Shown here one piece after another: positions 16,928 through 26,536 of a stretch of 64,000 bases of DNA. How positions within the stretch are numbered: the first letter of the stretch is position 1; the number at the start of each line of letters is the position of its first letter. A program made the position numbers and the translations under genes. The stretch spans positions 4,464,001-4,528,000 of the forward strand of contig NZ_CP075691.1 of assembly GCF_020026305.1 (NCBI RefSeq), given 5' to 3'. Source of the stretch: Streptomyces sp. 135 (GTDB taxonomy: Bacteria; Actinomycetota; Actinomycetes; Streptomycetales; Streptomycetaceae). The notes beneath the pieces were generated by a model. The model searched no databases and was not told the DNA's origin. It worked only from the letters and a program-made list of their open reading frames with translations.

Positions 16928-17404
16928 TCAGGGCCCGGCCACGTCCGAACGGTCCGTGCACAGGGCCCAGATGACGAAGACGCCGAGCGCGATGGAGATG
17001 AACGCCCACACCGGCGTGTACGGCAGCCACAGGAACTGCGCCACGACGCCGAGCGCCGCCAGCGCCACGCCGGTCGCCTTCGCCCAGGCCGCGCCCTTGA
17101 GGATGCCCCAGCCGGTGACCGCGATGACGAGCCCGAGCACGAGGTGGATCCAGCCCCACGTGGTGAGGTTGAACTTGTAGACGTAGTCGCCGACACGTTC
17201 GTACACGTCGTCCTTGGCGATGCCCGCGATGCCGACGAACACGCCGAGGACGCCGTTCACCAGCATCAGGACACCGGCGAACATGGCGCCGCCGGTGGCC
17301 CACGGGTTCTCCTCCACCGGGTGGTGGGGGCCCGGCGTCTCCTGGCCCGGCGTGTGGTGACCAGGCGTGTGGTGGCCCGGCGTATGGGGCGTCGCGCTGC
17401 TCAT
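16928..17404 (-). CDS. DUF7144-like four-helix membrane protein
   Basis: This 158-residue protein has an N-terminal His/Pro-rich segment containing three copies of TPGHH or TPGQE, then four membrane helices between residues about 35 and 150 (for example GAMFAGVLMLVNGVLGVFVG and WGWIHLVLGLVIAVTGWGIL). This matches a widespread Streptomyces family of DUF7144-type membrane proteins with no assigned function. The His-rich cytoplasmic tail could bind metal, but that is speculation. The stop lies 20 bases from the opposing LysR stop. Confidence 0.78.
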   Translation of the reverse strand: MSSATPHTPGHHTPGHHTPGQETPGPHHPVEENPWATGGAMFAGVLMLVNGVLGVFVGIAGIAKDDVYERVGDYVYKFNLTTWGWIHLVLGLVIAVTGWGILKGAAWAKATGVALAALGVVAQFLWLPYTPVWAFISIALGVFVIWALCTDRSDVAGP

Positions 17405-17484
17405 GGCCCGCCTCTTTCCTCTGTCACGGACTCACAGCCTGTGACGGCGGGCCGTGCGCGGCGACCGGGCGTACTCCGAACGGG

Positions 17485-18417
17485 CTACCGCAGATCCGCC
17501 GCGACAGCCCCGGCGATGGCGGAGGCCATGCGGCGAATGCCCGGCGAACGGGCCGGGCACGGACGGGACTTGGCCGTGGTCGGCGCCAGGCAGAAGTGCA
17601 GGTAGTCGTCGCCGCGGTGGAGCGCGGTGAGGTTCCGCCCGGCCTCCGTGCAGTACGCGGGGTGCCGCGTCTCGTACGACGTGCACGGCAGCTTCTCGGC
17701 CCAGGTGTACCGCGCGGACGCCGGGGCCACGGCCTTGCCCGCGTCGGCCACGAGACCTCCGGATGCGCGGGCCCGCGCCTCGTAGAGGGCGTTGACGCGG
17801 CGGACCCGGTCGGGCGTGATCGGATCGGGGCCCTGAAGCACCCACACGATGCGCGTCCGGCCCGCTCCCGCGGCGGCGTCGATCTGCCTGACCAGGGCCT
17901 TCGCGTCAGCGGCGTACCGGTCGAAGTACTTCTCACGTGCCTTGTCGTACGTGATGCCGTCCATGCACGGCGTGTAGCCCCACGCGTTGCCCCAGAACTG
18001 GAGCACCACGTAGTCCGGCCGCTCGGCGCGCACCAGCGCGGCGGCCTTGTCGGCGGCCGGGACGAGGGAGTCCTTTCCGGTGCCTTCGAGGTAGTCGCAG
18101 AGGGTGGTGCCGGAGTACGGCGCGCTGCGGTAGCGGGCGCCCAGGCGGTCCTTGAGGTGGGCGCCCAGGACGTCCTGGTTCTCCATGGCCAGGGAGTCCC
18201 CGAGATAGAGCACCTTCGTGCCGGGCCTGCCGGCGATCCGCTGCCGGGTGGTGGAGGTCGCCGAGGGCGGCGGCGCGGAGGGCACGCGTTCGGTCCGCGC
18301 GGCGCGCGGGGCGTCCGGCACGTCCTGCGGCGCCGCCTCGCCCCCGGATCCCGGGTCCCCGCACCCGGCGAGGAGCAACGCCCCGGCCAGCACTGCCGCC
18401 GCCCACACTTTCCTCAC
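17485..18417 (-). CDS. SGNH-hydrolase-like lipoprotein
   Basis: This 310-residue lipoprotein has the lipobox LLLAGC at residues 15-20, so it should be anchored outside the membrane. After a disordered Pro/Ala/Arg linker comes an SGNH fold: VLYLGDSLAMENQ carries the putative nucleophile Ser, QFWGNAW the block III Asn, and GDDYLHFCLAP the final Asp-His. It resembles the SGNH domains that act on cell-surface acyl groups. The start is a GTG at 18415-18417 with GGGAG six bases before it; it is not the longer upstream ATG, which would bury the signal peptide. Substrate unknown. Confidence 0.82.
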   Translation of the reverse strand: MRKVWAAAVLAGALLLAGCGDPGSGGEAAPQDVPDAPRAARTERVPSAPPPSATSTTRQRIAGRPGTKVLYLGDSLAMENQDVLGAHLKDRLGARYRSAPYSGTTLCDYLEGTGKDSLVPAADKAAALVRAERPDYVVLQFWGNAWGYTPCMDGITYDKAREKYFDRYAADAKALVRQIDAAAGAGRTRIVWVLQGPDPITPDRVRRVNALYEARARASGGLVADAGKAVAPASARYTWAEKLPCTSYETRHPAYCTEAGRNLTALHRGDDYLHFCLAPTTAKSRPCPARSPGIRRMASAIAGAVAADLR

Positions 18418-18505
18418 CGGCAACTCCCGCCCCAGACAGCTGAAATGACCCCCAGGCAAGCACACGCGCGGCGCCGGGCGGAAGGCATCGGCGTGCCAAG
18501 TACGG

Positions 18506-19699
18506 TCAGGGCCGCGTGGCCTGTTCGAAGTGGCGGGCCAGCGCGCGGAAGGACTCCTTCGGCTCCCAGTGCCAGCGGGACTCGGGGTCGTCGTAGTGGT
18601 CCCTGACAGCCTTGGTGAGGCCGTGACTCGCCATGTCGAGGTCATGGCGCGGCTCGTCGGGGTGGTGCGGGAGTTCGGGGGAGACGAAGGTGTAGGCGAG
18701 GGCGGCGTGCAGGTTCATGGACTCGAAGACGTCGAAGACGTCCAGGAGATAGGCGGCCTGGGTGGGCTCGCCGCGACGCAGGCCGGCGCTGATCTCCGCG
18801 GGCTCCTTGGTCTGGTCGATGGCCTCGTACCAGCCCATCCCGCCGTCCACGGGCGCTCCTTCGTACGTACACGATCCGCACTCGGTGATCGCCATGGGCT
18901 TGCCCCAGCGTTGGTACGGAGCCAGGTCCTTCACGTAGGCGGCCTTGGTGCGGTGGTAGCCGTAGTAGTTGACGCCGACGATGTCGAAGAGGGACCAGTC
19001 GACCTCGTCGTCGTGGGCCGCGCCGTACGTGAGCGGGCCGTGGAAGACGGAGCGGCCGGTCCTGGCGGCGCGGGCGATGAAGTCGCGGAGCCCGCGCGCC
19101 ATGGCCTGCGGGTCGAAGTCGCCCTTGAGCAAGTTGTCGACGCGTTCCATGGTGGTGGCGCCGGGCACGATCCCGGGGACGAACAGCACGAATTCGCACC
19201 CGACGCTGAGGTGGACCCGCGCCCCCTGGCGGCGCATCCGCTCGGCGTGGCGGCCGACCTCCGCGAGGTGGTCGAGGATGTCGCCCTGCGGTACGTCGGC
19301 GAGACGCGGCTGGAGCCAGACGTGCAGGCCGCGCTCGGCGGCCTCGGAGGCGGTCGCGGCGAGGCGCTCGACGCCGTCGCCGAAGACGGAGACGGAGTTC
19401 GCGTGGAGGTCCCGCCGGATCGCCCGCACGTCGTGGCGCATGCGGGCCGGGGTCCAGCGGGTGGCGTGGGACTCGCCGTCGCCGACCTGGTAGCAGACAC
19501 CGCGGTAGGTGAGACCGCGGGGTTGGTCCTGGACCTGGCCCTGGTCCCGGGCCTGCTCCTGCTCCTGCTCCTGGTCCCGGGCAGGCGCGGCCTCGGCCCG
19601 CCCGGCCGTCAGGCCCGGCACTCCACCGGCCGCCATCGCCACCGCCCCGGCCCCCGCCGCCGCGAGGAACCGGGCCCTGCTGATCGCTGCGTCACGCAC
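18506..19699 (-). CDS. Exported glycosidase-like (TIM-barrel) protein
   Basis: This 397-residue protein has a signal peptide with a Tat-like flavour (AISRARFLAAAGAGAVAMAAGG), a Gln/Glu/Asp-rich spacer (QEQEQEQARDQGQVQDQ) and a TIM-barrel-like domain. Barrel-type features are SVSVFGDGVERL, the acidic VGCEFVLFVPG, FDIVGVNYYGYHR and MAITECGSCTYEG; the last resembles the nucleophile strand of clan-A glycosidases. Relatives are sometimes labelled abortive-infection protein, but I see nothing here to support phage defence. The GTG at 19697-19699, just after GGGAGG, was preferred to an upstream start that precedes the signal. Enzyme activity is plausible but unproven. Confidence 0.7.
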   Translation of the reverse strand: MRDAAISRARFLAAAGAGAVAMAAGGVPGLTAGRAEAAPARDQEQEQEQARDQGQVQDQPRGLTYRGVCYQVGDGESHATRWTPARMRHDVRAIRRDLHANSVSVFGDGVERLAATASEAAERGLHVWLQPRLADVPQGDILDHLAEVGRHAERMRRQGARVHLSVGCEFVLFVPGIVPGATTMERVDNLLKGDFDPQAMARGLRDFIARAARTGRSVFHGPLTYGAAHDDEVDWSLFDIVGVNYYGYHRTKAAYVKDLAPYQRWGKPMAITECGSCTYEGAPVDGGMGWYEAIDQTKEPAEISAGLRRGEPTQAAYLLDVFDVFESMNLHAALAYTFVSPELPHHPDEPRHDLDMASHGLTKAVRDHYDDPESRWHWEPKESFRALARHFEQATRP

Positions 19700-19868
19700 T
19701 GCGCCTCCCGTGGTGTGGTGTAGGACCACCAGCCTGGCGGGCGGGTGCCCGACGCCCATCGGCCGAAGGTCTGTGCGACCCCGGCCGAAGGGATGGCCAC
19801 GGGAGGACCGGAGGCCAGGGCGCCGCGAGGCCGCCCTCCGGGCGACGACGGGAATCGTCAGACAGGCC

Positions 19869-20234
19869 CTAGCGCGCCACGAACTGCGTGAGGATCGCCT
19901 GCACCTCGTAGATGTCGACGCCCTTGGTGAACGTCTTCTGGAGCGGCACCTGGTTGCCGGAGATCCAGATCTTCAGCTCGGCGTCGAGGTCGAAGTGCCC
20001 GGCCGTCTCCACCGCGAAGTGCGTGATGCTGCGGTACGGCACCGAGTGGTACTCGACCTTCTTGCCGGTGATCCCCTGCTTGTCGACCATGATCAGCCGA
20101 CGGTCGGTGAACAGCATGGTGTCGCGTATCAGCAGGTACGCGGCGTGCACCTGCTCACCGTGGCCGAGCAGCCGGGCGTACTCGTTCTGCGCCTTGCCCG
20201 GATCGATGGTGTGCGCGTTGCCGAAAAGTGCCAT
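19869..20234 (-). CDS. Bacterial PH-domain protein (bPH_1 type)
   Basis: This 121-residue protein forms a single bacterial pleckstrin-homology domain of the PF08000 type. The strands AAYLLIRDTMLFTDRRLIMVD and KKVEYHSVPYRSITHFAVE, then FDLDAELKIWISG, are typical, followed by a C-terminal helix (VDIYEVQAILTQFV). Such proteins are cytoplasmic, and their ligands are mostly unknown. The ATG at 20232-20234 has a GGGGGG-rich ribosome site. It stands alone between the glycosidase-like gene and the SARP gene. Confidence 0.85.
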   Translation of the reverse strand: MALFGNAHTIDPGKAQNEYARLLGHGEQVHAAYLLIRDTMLFTDRRLIMVDKQGITGKKVEYHSVPYRSITHFAVETAGHFDLDAELKIWISGNQVPLQKTFTKGVDIYEVQAILTQFVAR

Positions 20235-20324
20235 GTCAGGCCCCCCAGTGTGTGGATCCGCTCGGCGGATCGTTCCCCATGCCCCGTGACCTGGACGAGC
20301 CGCGGCCTCGGGATCTGGCCCAGC

Positions 20325-23300
20325 CTAACCGGGGTGGCCGGGGGCAGTGGGGTCGCCGGGGTGATCGTGGTCCGGTGGAAGCTTCGCGCCCCGCGCGAAC
20401 GCCTCGGCGAAGGCGGCATCGCGGAGGGCGGCTTTCGTGGCCGCCGTGATTCGATCGACGTCCCCTCGCTCGGCGGGCGGCAGTGGGGCGCCGACGCTAC
20501 GGCGGGCCGCGTCGGCGGTGCCCAGCAGCTGGGCAGCGCGCACGGCGTCACCGCCCAGGGCCGCCGCTCCTGCCAGGCCCTCCAGGGAGAGGGCGAGGGC
20601 ACGCGGCTCGGCGAGACGCCGGGCGATCTCCAGGCCACGCAGGTGCTCGGCCTCGGCGCGGGTGGCGTCGCCGCGGAGTTCGGCGATGAAGCCCAGCTCC
20701 GCGTGGAGCAGGTGGTCGCCGGCGGGGGAGGACACGTCGGCGTGGCGGTCGCGGATGCGGAGCAGATACGATTCGGCGGCGGCGAGATCCCCGGAGCGGC
20801 GGGCCCCCAGGGCGAGGCCCATCTCGGCGTGGATCTCGCCGTAGCGGTAGCCCTGGGAGGCGGCGAGGCGCCGTGCCTCCTCGTGCAGCGCACGGGCGCG
20901 TTCCCACTCCCGGGTGAGCAGGGCGAGCCGCCCGAGTCCGGACAGCCGCGCGGCGACCTCGGCGTCCAGCCCGAGCTCACGGGCGATGCGCAGCCCTTCG
21001 TTCTGGCGGCGGGCGGCTTCGTCGTAGTCCCCCTTGATCTCGGCGAGCACGGCAAGCGGAGCGACGCCCTGCAACTCTCCCCACCGGTCCCCGAGTCCCC
21101 GAAACACCTCGACGGCCCGAAGCGCGTCACGCCCCACGGTGTCGAGATCCCCCCGAAGCAAGGCATGCATGGCCCGAAGCGCAAGCCCAGCGGCAAGACC
21201 CCACAGATCGCCTCGCTCCTCGGCCCCCCGAAGAACCCGAGAGTTGACGTCCTGACTCGCTCCCAACTCCCCCACACTGAACAGCCCATACCCACAAAAC
21301 CAAAGGGCCCACAAACCCCCGCCCACAACCGCAGCCCCGTCCCCGTCAGGGGCGCGGCACCCGCACGAACCCACAACCGCAGCCCCCGCCCCGTCAGGGG
21401 CGCGGGGAACGGCGCGAGCAACCCCTTCGCACCCGCACGAACCCACAACCTCAGCCCCGGCCCCCTCAGGGGCGCGGGGAACTGCGCGAGCAACCCCTTC
21501 GCACCCGCACGAACCCACAACCGCAGCCCCGGCCCCCTCAGGGGCGCGGGGAACGGCGCGAACAACCCCCTCGCACCCGCACAAACCCACCCCCACCTCC
21601 ACCCCCACCCGCTCCCCGGTCAACAGAGCAAACCCCCTGCCGAGCAACCAAAGCTCCCCCCACAACACCCCCGGCCCACCCCCACCCCCAACCCCCCACA
21701 CCGCACCAAACGCCCGCCGCCCCTCCACCAACCGCCCCCGAAGCAACCACCACCAAGCCAACGCCACCACCAACCGCCCCGCCTCCCGAGGCCAAGGCCG
21801 CCCCACCGCCTCCTCCAACGCCGCCCGAAAATTCCCTGCCTCCGCATCCAGCCGCCCGAGCCCCCTGCCCCTCCCCACCCCGAAGCCCCGCCCCCGCCCG
21901 CTCGGCCAACGCCAGATAGTGCCGCAGATGCCGCTCCCGCACACCGCCCAGTTCCCCCGCCTCCCGCAACCGCTCCACCGCATACGCGGCCACGGACTCC
22001 AGCAGCCGATACCGGACGCCCACTCCCCCACGGCCCGGCACCACCACCACCAGCGACCGGTCCACAAGCCGCATCACCAGGTGGAGAACCTCCTCACGGC
22101 CCACACCACCCCCCGCACACACCGCCTCCGCAGCCTCCAACGTGCACCCATCCCGATGCACGGCAAGCCGCCGCAGCACAACGCGCTCAGGCTCGCTGAG
22201 CAACTCCCAGCTCCAGTCGATCACCGCACGCAACGTCTGCTGCCGGGCCGGCGCCCCCCGCTGCCCAGACGTGAGCAACCGGAAGCGATCACCGAGGCGG
22301 TCGGCCAACTCCCGTACGCCCAAGCCACGTACGCGCGTAGCGGCAAGCTCCAGAGCGAGCGGAATACCGTCCAGCCGCCGACAGATCTCGGCGACGGCCT
22401 CCGCGTCCCGCGGACCGGAGAGCGCGAACCCCGGCGCCGCGGCAGCGGCACGGGCAACGAACAGCTCGACCGCGTCGGCGCCCCGCAGCGGCTCCACCAA
22501 GAACACCGCCTCGCCCGTGAGCCCCAACGGCTCCTGACTGGTGGCAAGGACCCGCAGCCCCGGCGCGGCCCGCAGCAGCGCCTCCGCGAGCGCGGCGGCC
22601 TGCTCGACGACCTGCTCGCAGTTGTCGAGGACGAGAAGTACGTTGCGGTCCCGCAGCGCGGCGGCGAGGCGTTCGAGGGGCCCGGCGGCGGACCCGGACG
22701 CCGGCGCCCCGGCGGGCACGTCATCACGGACCCCGAGCACACCGGCGACGACCTGGGCGAGCCCGGCGACACCGTCCCCCGCACCCTGCCCGGCGAACTC
22801 CACGATCCACGCGCCGTCAGAAAACCGCTCACCCCCCACCGCACGCGAGGCGGCCTCGACGGCGAGCCGCGTCTTCCCCACCCCGCCGGGCCCGGTCAGC
22901 GTGACGAGCCGCGAGACGTCCAGCAGCCGCTGAAGCTCATCGACGCAAGGCTCGCGTCCCACGAGGGCGGTGAGGGGGGCGGGAAGGTTGGTACGGGGGA
23001 GGTCATGGCCCCTACGCTGCGAAGGCGGCCGCGGGGCCGCGGGCGGCTGGGCCGGCAAGGAAGAACCCGGCTCAAGCAAGAGCTCCTGCCGAAGAATCGC
23101 ATCCCGCAACGAGGTCAACTCGGGCCCGGGATCAACCCCCAACTCCCGCGCGAGCCGCTCCCGTAGCTCCCCATAGGACGCGAGCGCCTCACTCTGCCGC
23201 CCCGCCAGATACAGGGCCCGCATCTGCACACCCCGCAGCCGCTCCCGCAACGGATGCCGCCCCACCAGCTCCGCCAACTCACCGATGACGGCAGCATGAT

Positions 23301-23811
23301 CTCCGAAGGCAAGCCGCGCCTCGGCCCGCTCCTCCAGCACGGCCAGGCGCTGCTCGGCCAACCGCTGCGCCGACACACGTACGAACTCCGCGTCCCCGAA
23401 GTCGGCATACGCGGGCCCACGCCACAACTGAAGCGCCTCGGTGAGGAGTCCGGCCCGTATCCGAGGATCGGCCTCGCCACGCGCCCCGCCCACCAGCTCA
23501 CCGAAACGGACCGCGTCCACCTCGTCCCCCGCCGCCGGGTCCACCCGCAGCAGATAGCCCGGCGCCTGACGCACGACACGGTCCCGCCCGACCGCACGGC
23601 GCAACTGGGAGACCTTGGCCTGAAGGGCGTTGGCGGGATTACCCGGCGGCCGGCCGCCCCACAGGTCGTCGATGAGCCGGTCGGCGGAGACGGCCCGCCC
23701 CTCGTGCACCAACAGATCGGCAAGCAGCGCCCGGACCTTCACCTCGGGCACCCTCACGGGCTCCCCCTCGCCGTCCCACACCGCCAGTGGACCGAGCACC
23801 CCGAACCGCAT
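20325..23811 (-). pseudogene. SARP/AfsR-type regulator with NB-ARC and TPR domains, frameshifted
   Basis: The intact product would be about 1160 residues. The first frame (23811 to about 21865) encodes a winged OmpR-type HTH (MRFGVLGPLAVWDGEGE), a BTAD domain (residues about 95-240), and an NB-ARC ATPase with Walker A LTGPGGVGKTRL, Walker B NVLLVLDNCEQV and GIPLALELAA. The reading then breaks: DAEAGNFRAAL and all TPR repeats lie one base out of phase, down to the stop at 20325. Removing one C from the run of five at 21861-21865 restores continuity (EGQGLGRLDAEAGN). The frame-1 tail after the break is meaningless. The TPR part also contains in-frame repeat units. Possible causes are a true loss of function, a sequencing error, or slippage on the run. 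MFS gene 23907 diverges from it. Confidence 0.8.
21320..21590. repeat. 72-bp tandem units of the dispersed repeat inside the SARP gene
   Basis: The marker TCAGGGGCGCGG occurs at 21346, 21394, 21466 and 21538, giving spacings of 48, 72 and 72 bases, all multiples of 24. Each full unit contains the dispersed GC repeat and reads in the TPR frame as a 24-residue peptide including CGCEGVARAVPRAPEGAGA. The first unit is 24 bases shorter. The array therefore expands the protein by roughly 90 residues without breaking that frame. Confidence 0.85.
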
Positions 23812-23906
23812 ACGGATCACCGTACACACCGCCCACCAGCGGACCCCGGGCCGACCATCAGCGAACCATCAGCACTCCCGAAGCCCTCACGAGCAGAGTC
23901 ACCACC

Positions 23907-25265
23907 ATGACCACCACAGACCACACACCCACAGCACCCGCACACCCCGCAGCCACGCACCCGGCAACCACGCACCCCGCACCCACAACTCCGGCAGCCG
24001 CGCACCCCGCAGCCACCCACAACCCCACAACCACCCCACCCCCCACAACCGCCACCCCACCCCCCACAACCGCCACCCCACCCCCCGACCCGCACCCCCA
24101 AAAACTCCCCCTGGCCGCCCTCCTCGCCCTGGCCACCGCCGTCTTCATCACCAGCCTCACCGAGACACTGCCCGCGGGCCTGCTGCCCGCGATGAGCGCC
24201 GACCTCGGCGTCAGCGAGTCCGCGACCGGCCAGACCGTCACGATCTACGCCGTCGGTACCGCCCTCACCGCGATACCGCTCACCGCGGCCACCGCGGGCT
24301 GGCGGCGCAAGCGGCTCCTCCTGATGGCGATGGCCGGCTTCGCCGCCGCGAACACCGTCACGGCGGTCTCGGGCGACTACATCCTCACGATGGCCGCCCG
24401 TTTCATCGCGGGCGTGGCCGCGGGCCTGGCCTGGGCGCTGCTCGCCGGGTACGCCCGCCGCATGGCGCCCGTCCACCTCCAGGGCAAGGCGATCGCCATC
24501 GCCATGGCGGGCATCCCGGTGGCGCTCTCGCTCGGCGTCCCGGCGGGCACCTACCTCGGGAAACTGCTCAGCTGGCAGGTGGCGTTCCTCGTGATGACCG
24601 GCCTCACGGTGGGCCTCCTGGCCTGGATCGCGGCCCTCGTGCCCGACTACCCCGGCCGGCCGCGCGGGGCGACCCCGCCGATGCTGCGCGCGCTGCGCGT
24701 ACCCGGCGTGACACCGGTCCTCTTCGTCACCCTGGTCTTCGTCCTCGCGCACACGGTTCTCTACACGTACATCGCGACGTACCTCGACGGCCTCGGCATG
24801 GGCGGCTCCACCGACCTCGTCCTCCTGGTCTTCGGCGCCGCGTCCCTGCTCAGCATCTGGATCGTCGGCACCCTGATCCACCGCAGGCTGCGCGCGCTCA
24901 CCCTCGCCGCCGTGCTCCTGGTCGGCGTGGCGGCGGCCGTGCTGGCGACGCTCTCCGACAGCCCGGCGCTCGTATACGCCGCCGTGACCCTCTGGGGCCT
25001 CGGCTGGGGCGGCGCTCCCACCCTCCTCCAGACCGCCGCCGGTGACGCGGGCGGCGACGCGGCGGACGCGGCCCAGGCCATGCTGGTCACCCTCTGGAAC
25101 GTGGCCATGGCGGCGGGCGGCGTCATCGGCGGAGTCCTCCTCGGCCTCGCCGGCACCTCGGCCTTCCCCTGGACGATCCTGCTGCTCCTGGTCCCGGTGC
25201 TGCTCGTGGTCGTCATCTCCCGCACCCACGGCTTCCCGGCCAGGCGGACCGCCACGGACCAGTGA
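23907..25265 (+). CDS. Major facilitator superfamily transporter (DHA1-like)
   Basis: This 452-residue transporter has twelve predicted membrane segments starting near residue 65. The motif YARRMAPVHLQGKAIAIAMA and the segment LPAGLLPAMSADLGVSESATGQ identify the drug:H+ antiporter-1 (arabinose/chloramphenicol efflux-like) group. The first about 60 residues are a T/P/H/A-rich tail with several short repeats, unusual for this family. The ATG at 23907 was chosen; reading further upstream would enter the SARP promoter region. It diverges from the SARP gene with a gap of about 95 bases, so the regulator may have controlled it. Substrate unknown. Confidence 0.87.
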   Translation: MTTTDHTPTAPAHPAATHPATTHPAPTTPAAAHPAATHNPTTTPPPTTATPPPTTATPPPDPHPQKLPLAALLALATAVFITSLTETLPAGLLPAMSADLGVSESATGQTVTIYAVGTALTAIPLTAATAGWRRKRLLLMAMAGFAAANTVTAVSGDYILTMAARFIAGVAAGLAWALLAGYARRMAPVHLQGKAIAIAMAGIPVALSLGVPAGTYLGKLLSWQVAFLVMTGLTVGLLAWIAALVPDYPGRPRGATPPMLRALRVPGVTPVLFVTLVFVLAHTVLYTYIATYLDGLGMGGSTDLVLLVFGAASLLSIWIVGTLIHRRLRALTLAAVLLVGVAAAVLATLSDSPALVYAAVTLWGLGWGGAPTLLQTAAGDAGGDAADAAQAMLVTLWNVAMAAGGVIGGVLLGLAGTSAFPWTILLLLVPVLLVVVISRTHGFPARRTATDQ

Positions 25266-25341
25266 AGCTCTGCCCATGGGTCTGAGATGATCGGGGCCCG
25301 AACGAAGGGCTCTACGGAGACCCGCGTCAGGTGGGGTGGGG

Positions 25342-25548
25342 ATGTCGATGATGGTGTTGCTGCTCAGCATGGGGGTGCTGATCGCGGCGGCGGGCCTCGG
25401 CGCCGTCGTGTGGGCGGCGCGGGGCGGCCCGCGCTGGGTCCACGGGGTGGCCAAAGCCACCACCGTGGCCGCCGAGTTGGCCGCCGCGGCCACCAAGAAC
25501 GCGGCCACGAAGAAGGGCCGCGGCGGCAGCGACAATTCCGGGGACTAG
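25342..25548 (+). CDS. Small single-span membrane protein
   Basis: This 68-residue ORF encodes one membrane segment (MMVLLLSMGVLIAAAGLGAVVWAA, given here only as its position, residues 3-26). A cytoplasmic Ala/Thr/Lys-rich helix follows with the basic end KNAATKKGRGG. A GGTGGGG tract lies upstream of the ATG. No family is recognised. It is followed immediately by a 29-bp tandem repeat. Small size keeps the confidence moderate. Confidence 0.5.
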   Translation: MSMMVLLLSMGVLIAAAGLGAVVWAARGGPRWVHGVAKATTVAAELAAAATKNAATKKGRGGSDNSGD

Positions 25549-25550
25549 CT

Positions 25551-25670
25551 CTCAAGGCCCAGGGACAAGGGGACCAGTTCTCAAGCCCCCGGGGCAAGGG
25601 GACCAGTTCTCAAGCCCCCGGGGCAAGGGGACCAGATCTCAAGCCCTCGGGACAGGGACAAGGGCCGGCC
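25551..25670. repeat. 29-bp tandem repeat between convergent genes
   Basis: Units beginning CAAGGGGACCAG start at 25566, 25595 and 25624, exactly 29 bases apart, with degenerate partial units on both sides. The array fills the gap between the small membrane protein and the quinone reductase gene. It enters the end of the latter, whose last residues (ALVPVPRA) are repeat-encoded. There are no spacers of varying sequence. Confidence 0.8.
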
Positions 25671-26439
25671 CGGGGCGGCGGTGCAGCGCGAACCCGCCGA
25701 CCCCCGGCTCCTCCACCCCCGGCAGCAGCCGCATGTCATGGTCGTAGTCACCGCCGACGAGCGAACGGAACGGCACCGTCTCGTCCGTGAACAGCCCGTC
25801 GAGCCGCGCCGCGTACGCCTCCCGTACCGCCGCGAACCGCTCCTCGGACAGCTCGTTGGCACCGCACACGGCGAACGGCGGGAGCGGCGCCATGCCCGTG
25901 AACCAGAACAGGCCGTGCTGGATCGGATACAGCACATCCGCCATCTCGCCGTGGATGCCCCGGTCCGAGAACGACGTCTCGCGCGCCCCCGCCGTCACCG
26001 ACACCAGCGCCCGCCGCCCCGCGAGGACCCCCTCGCTGTACGGCGGCGGCACGGCGGCCCCGTAGGCGAACCCGGCCGTGAAGACCCGGTCGATCCAGCC
26101 CTTCAGGATCGCGGGCGCGGAGAACCACCACAGCGGGAACTGAAGCACCACCGCGTCCGCCCACCGCACCTTCTCCTGCTCCGCCGCGACATCGGGCGTC
26201 AGCCGCCCGCCGAGGGTGGCCTCCTGCGAAGCCGCCATCACGCGCAGCCGGGACCCGGCATCCGGGCCCTCGTAGTCATCGGCGTCGACCGTGGCCTTCC
26301 ACTTCATCGCGTACAGATCGGACACCCGCACCTCGTGCCCGGCGGCGCGCAGATGGCCGACGGCGAAGTCGGCCAGGACGGCATTGAGGGACAGGGGTTC
26401 GGGGTGGGCGCTGACGACGAGGACCTTCTTGGCGTTCAT
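25639..26439 (-). CDS. NAD(P)H quinone oxidoreductase (flavodoxin-like fold)
   Basis: This 266-residue flavoprotein of the NQO1/MdaB/KefF-like family would reduce quinones by two electrons using NAD(P)H and FAD or FMN. KVLVVSAHPEPLSLNAVLAD is the N-terminal flavin-phosphate loop, and VVLQFPLWWFSAPAILKGW is the family hallmark around the flavin, followed by DRVFTAGFAYG. Most family members are about 200-260 residues, and the C-terminus here has a repeat-derived tail. The ATG is at 26437-26439. It is divergent from an MmyB-type regulator at 26537, the usual arrangement for redox-responsive pairs. Confidence 0.9.
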   Translation of the reverse strand: MNAKKVLVVSAHPEPLSLNAVLADFAVGHLRAAGHEVRVSDLYAMKWKATVDADDYEGPDAGSRLRVMAASQEATLGGRLTPDVAAEQEKVRWADAVVLQFPLWWFSAPAILKGWIDRVFTAGFAYGAAVPPPYSEGVLAGRRALVSVTAGARETSFSDRGIHGEMADVLYPIQHGLFWFTGMAPLPPFAVCGANELSEERFAAVREAYAARLDGLFTDETVPFRSLVGGDYDHDMRLLPGVEEPGVGGFALHRRPGPALVPVPRA

Positions 26440-26536
26440 GACGCCACGCTCTCCCGCCCGGGCACCGCCGACCAGCCCCCTGCGCGACGGCGGAACGGCA
26501 ATCCTGGTACCGGCGGTCCCACCCATACTGGGGTCC

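Noticed and set aside
17485..18645. 386-residue start for the SGNH lipoprotein
   Set aside because: It would place about 75 residues before the lipobox; GTG 18417 has the ribosome site and yields a proper signal peptide.
19509..22199. 896-residue + strand frame
   Set aside because: It lies opposite three well-supported minus-strand genes and contains no domain; it is a GC-bias shadow.
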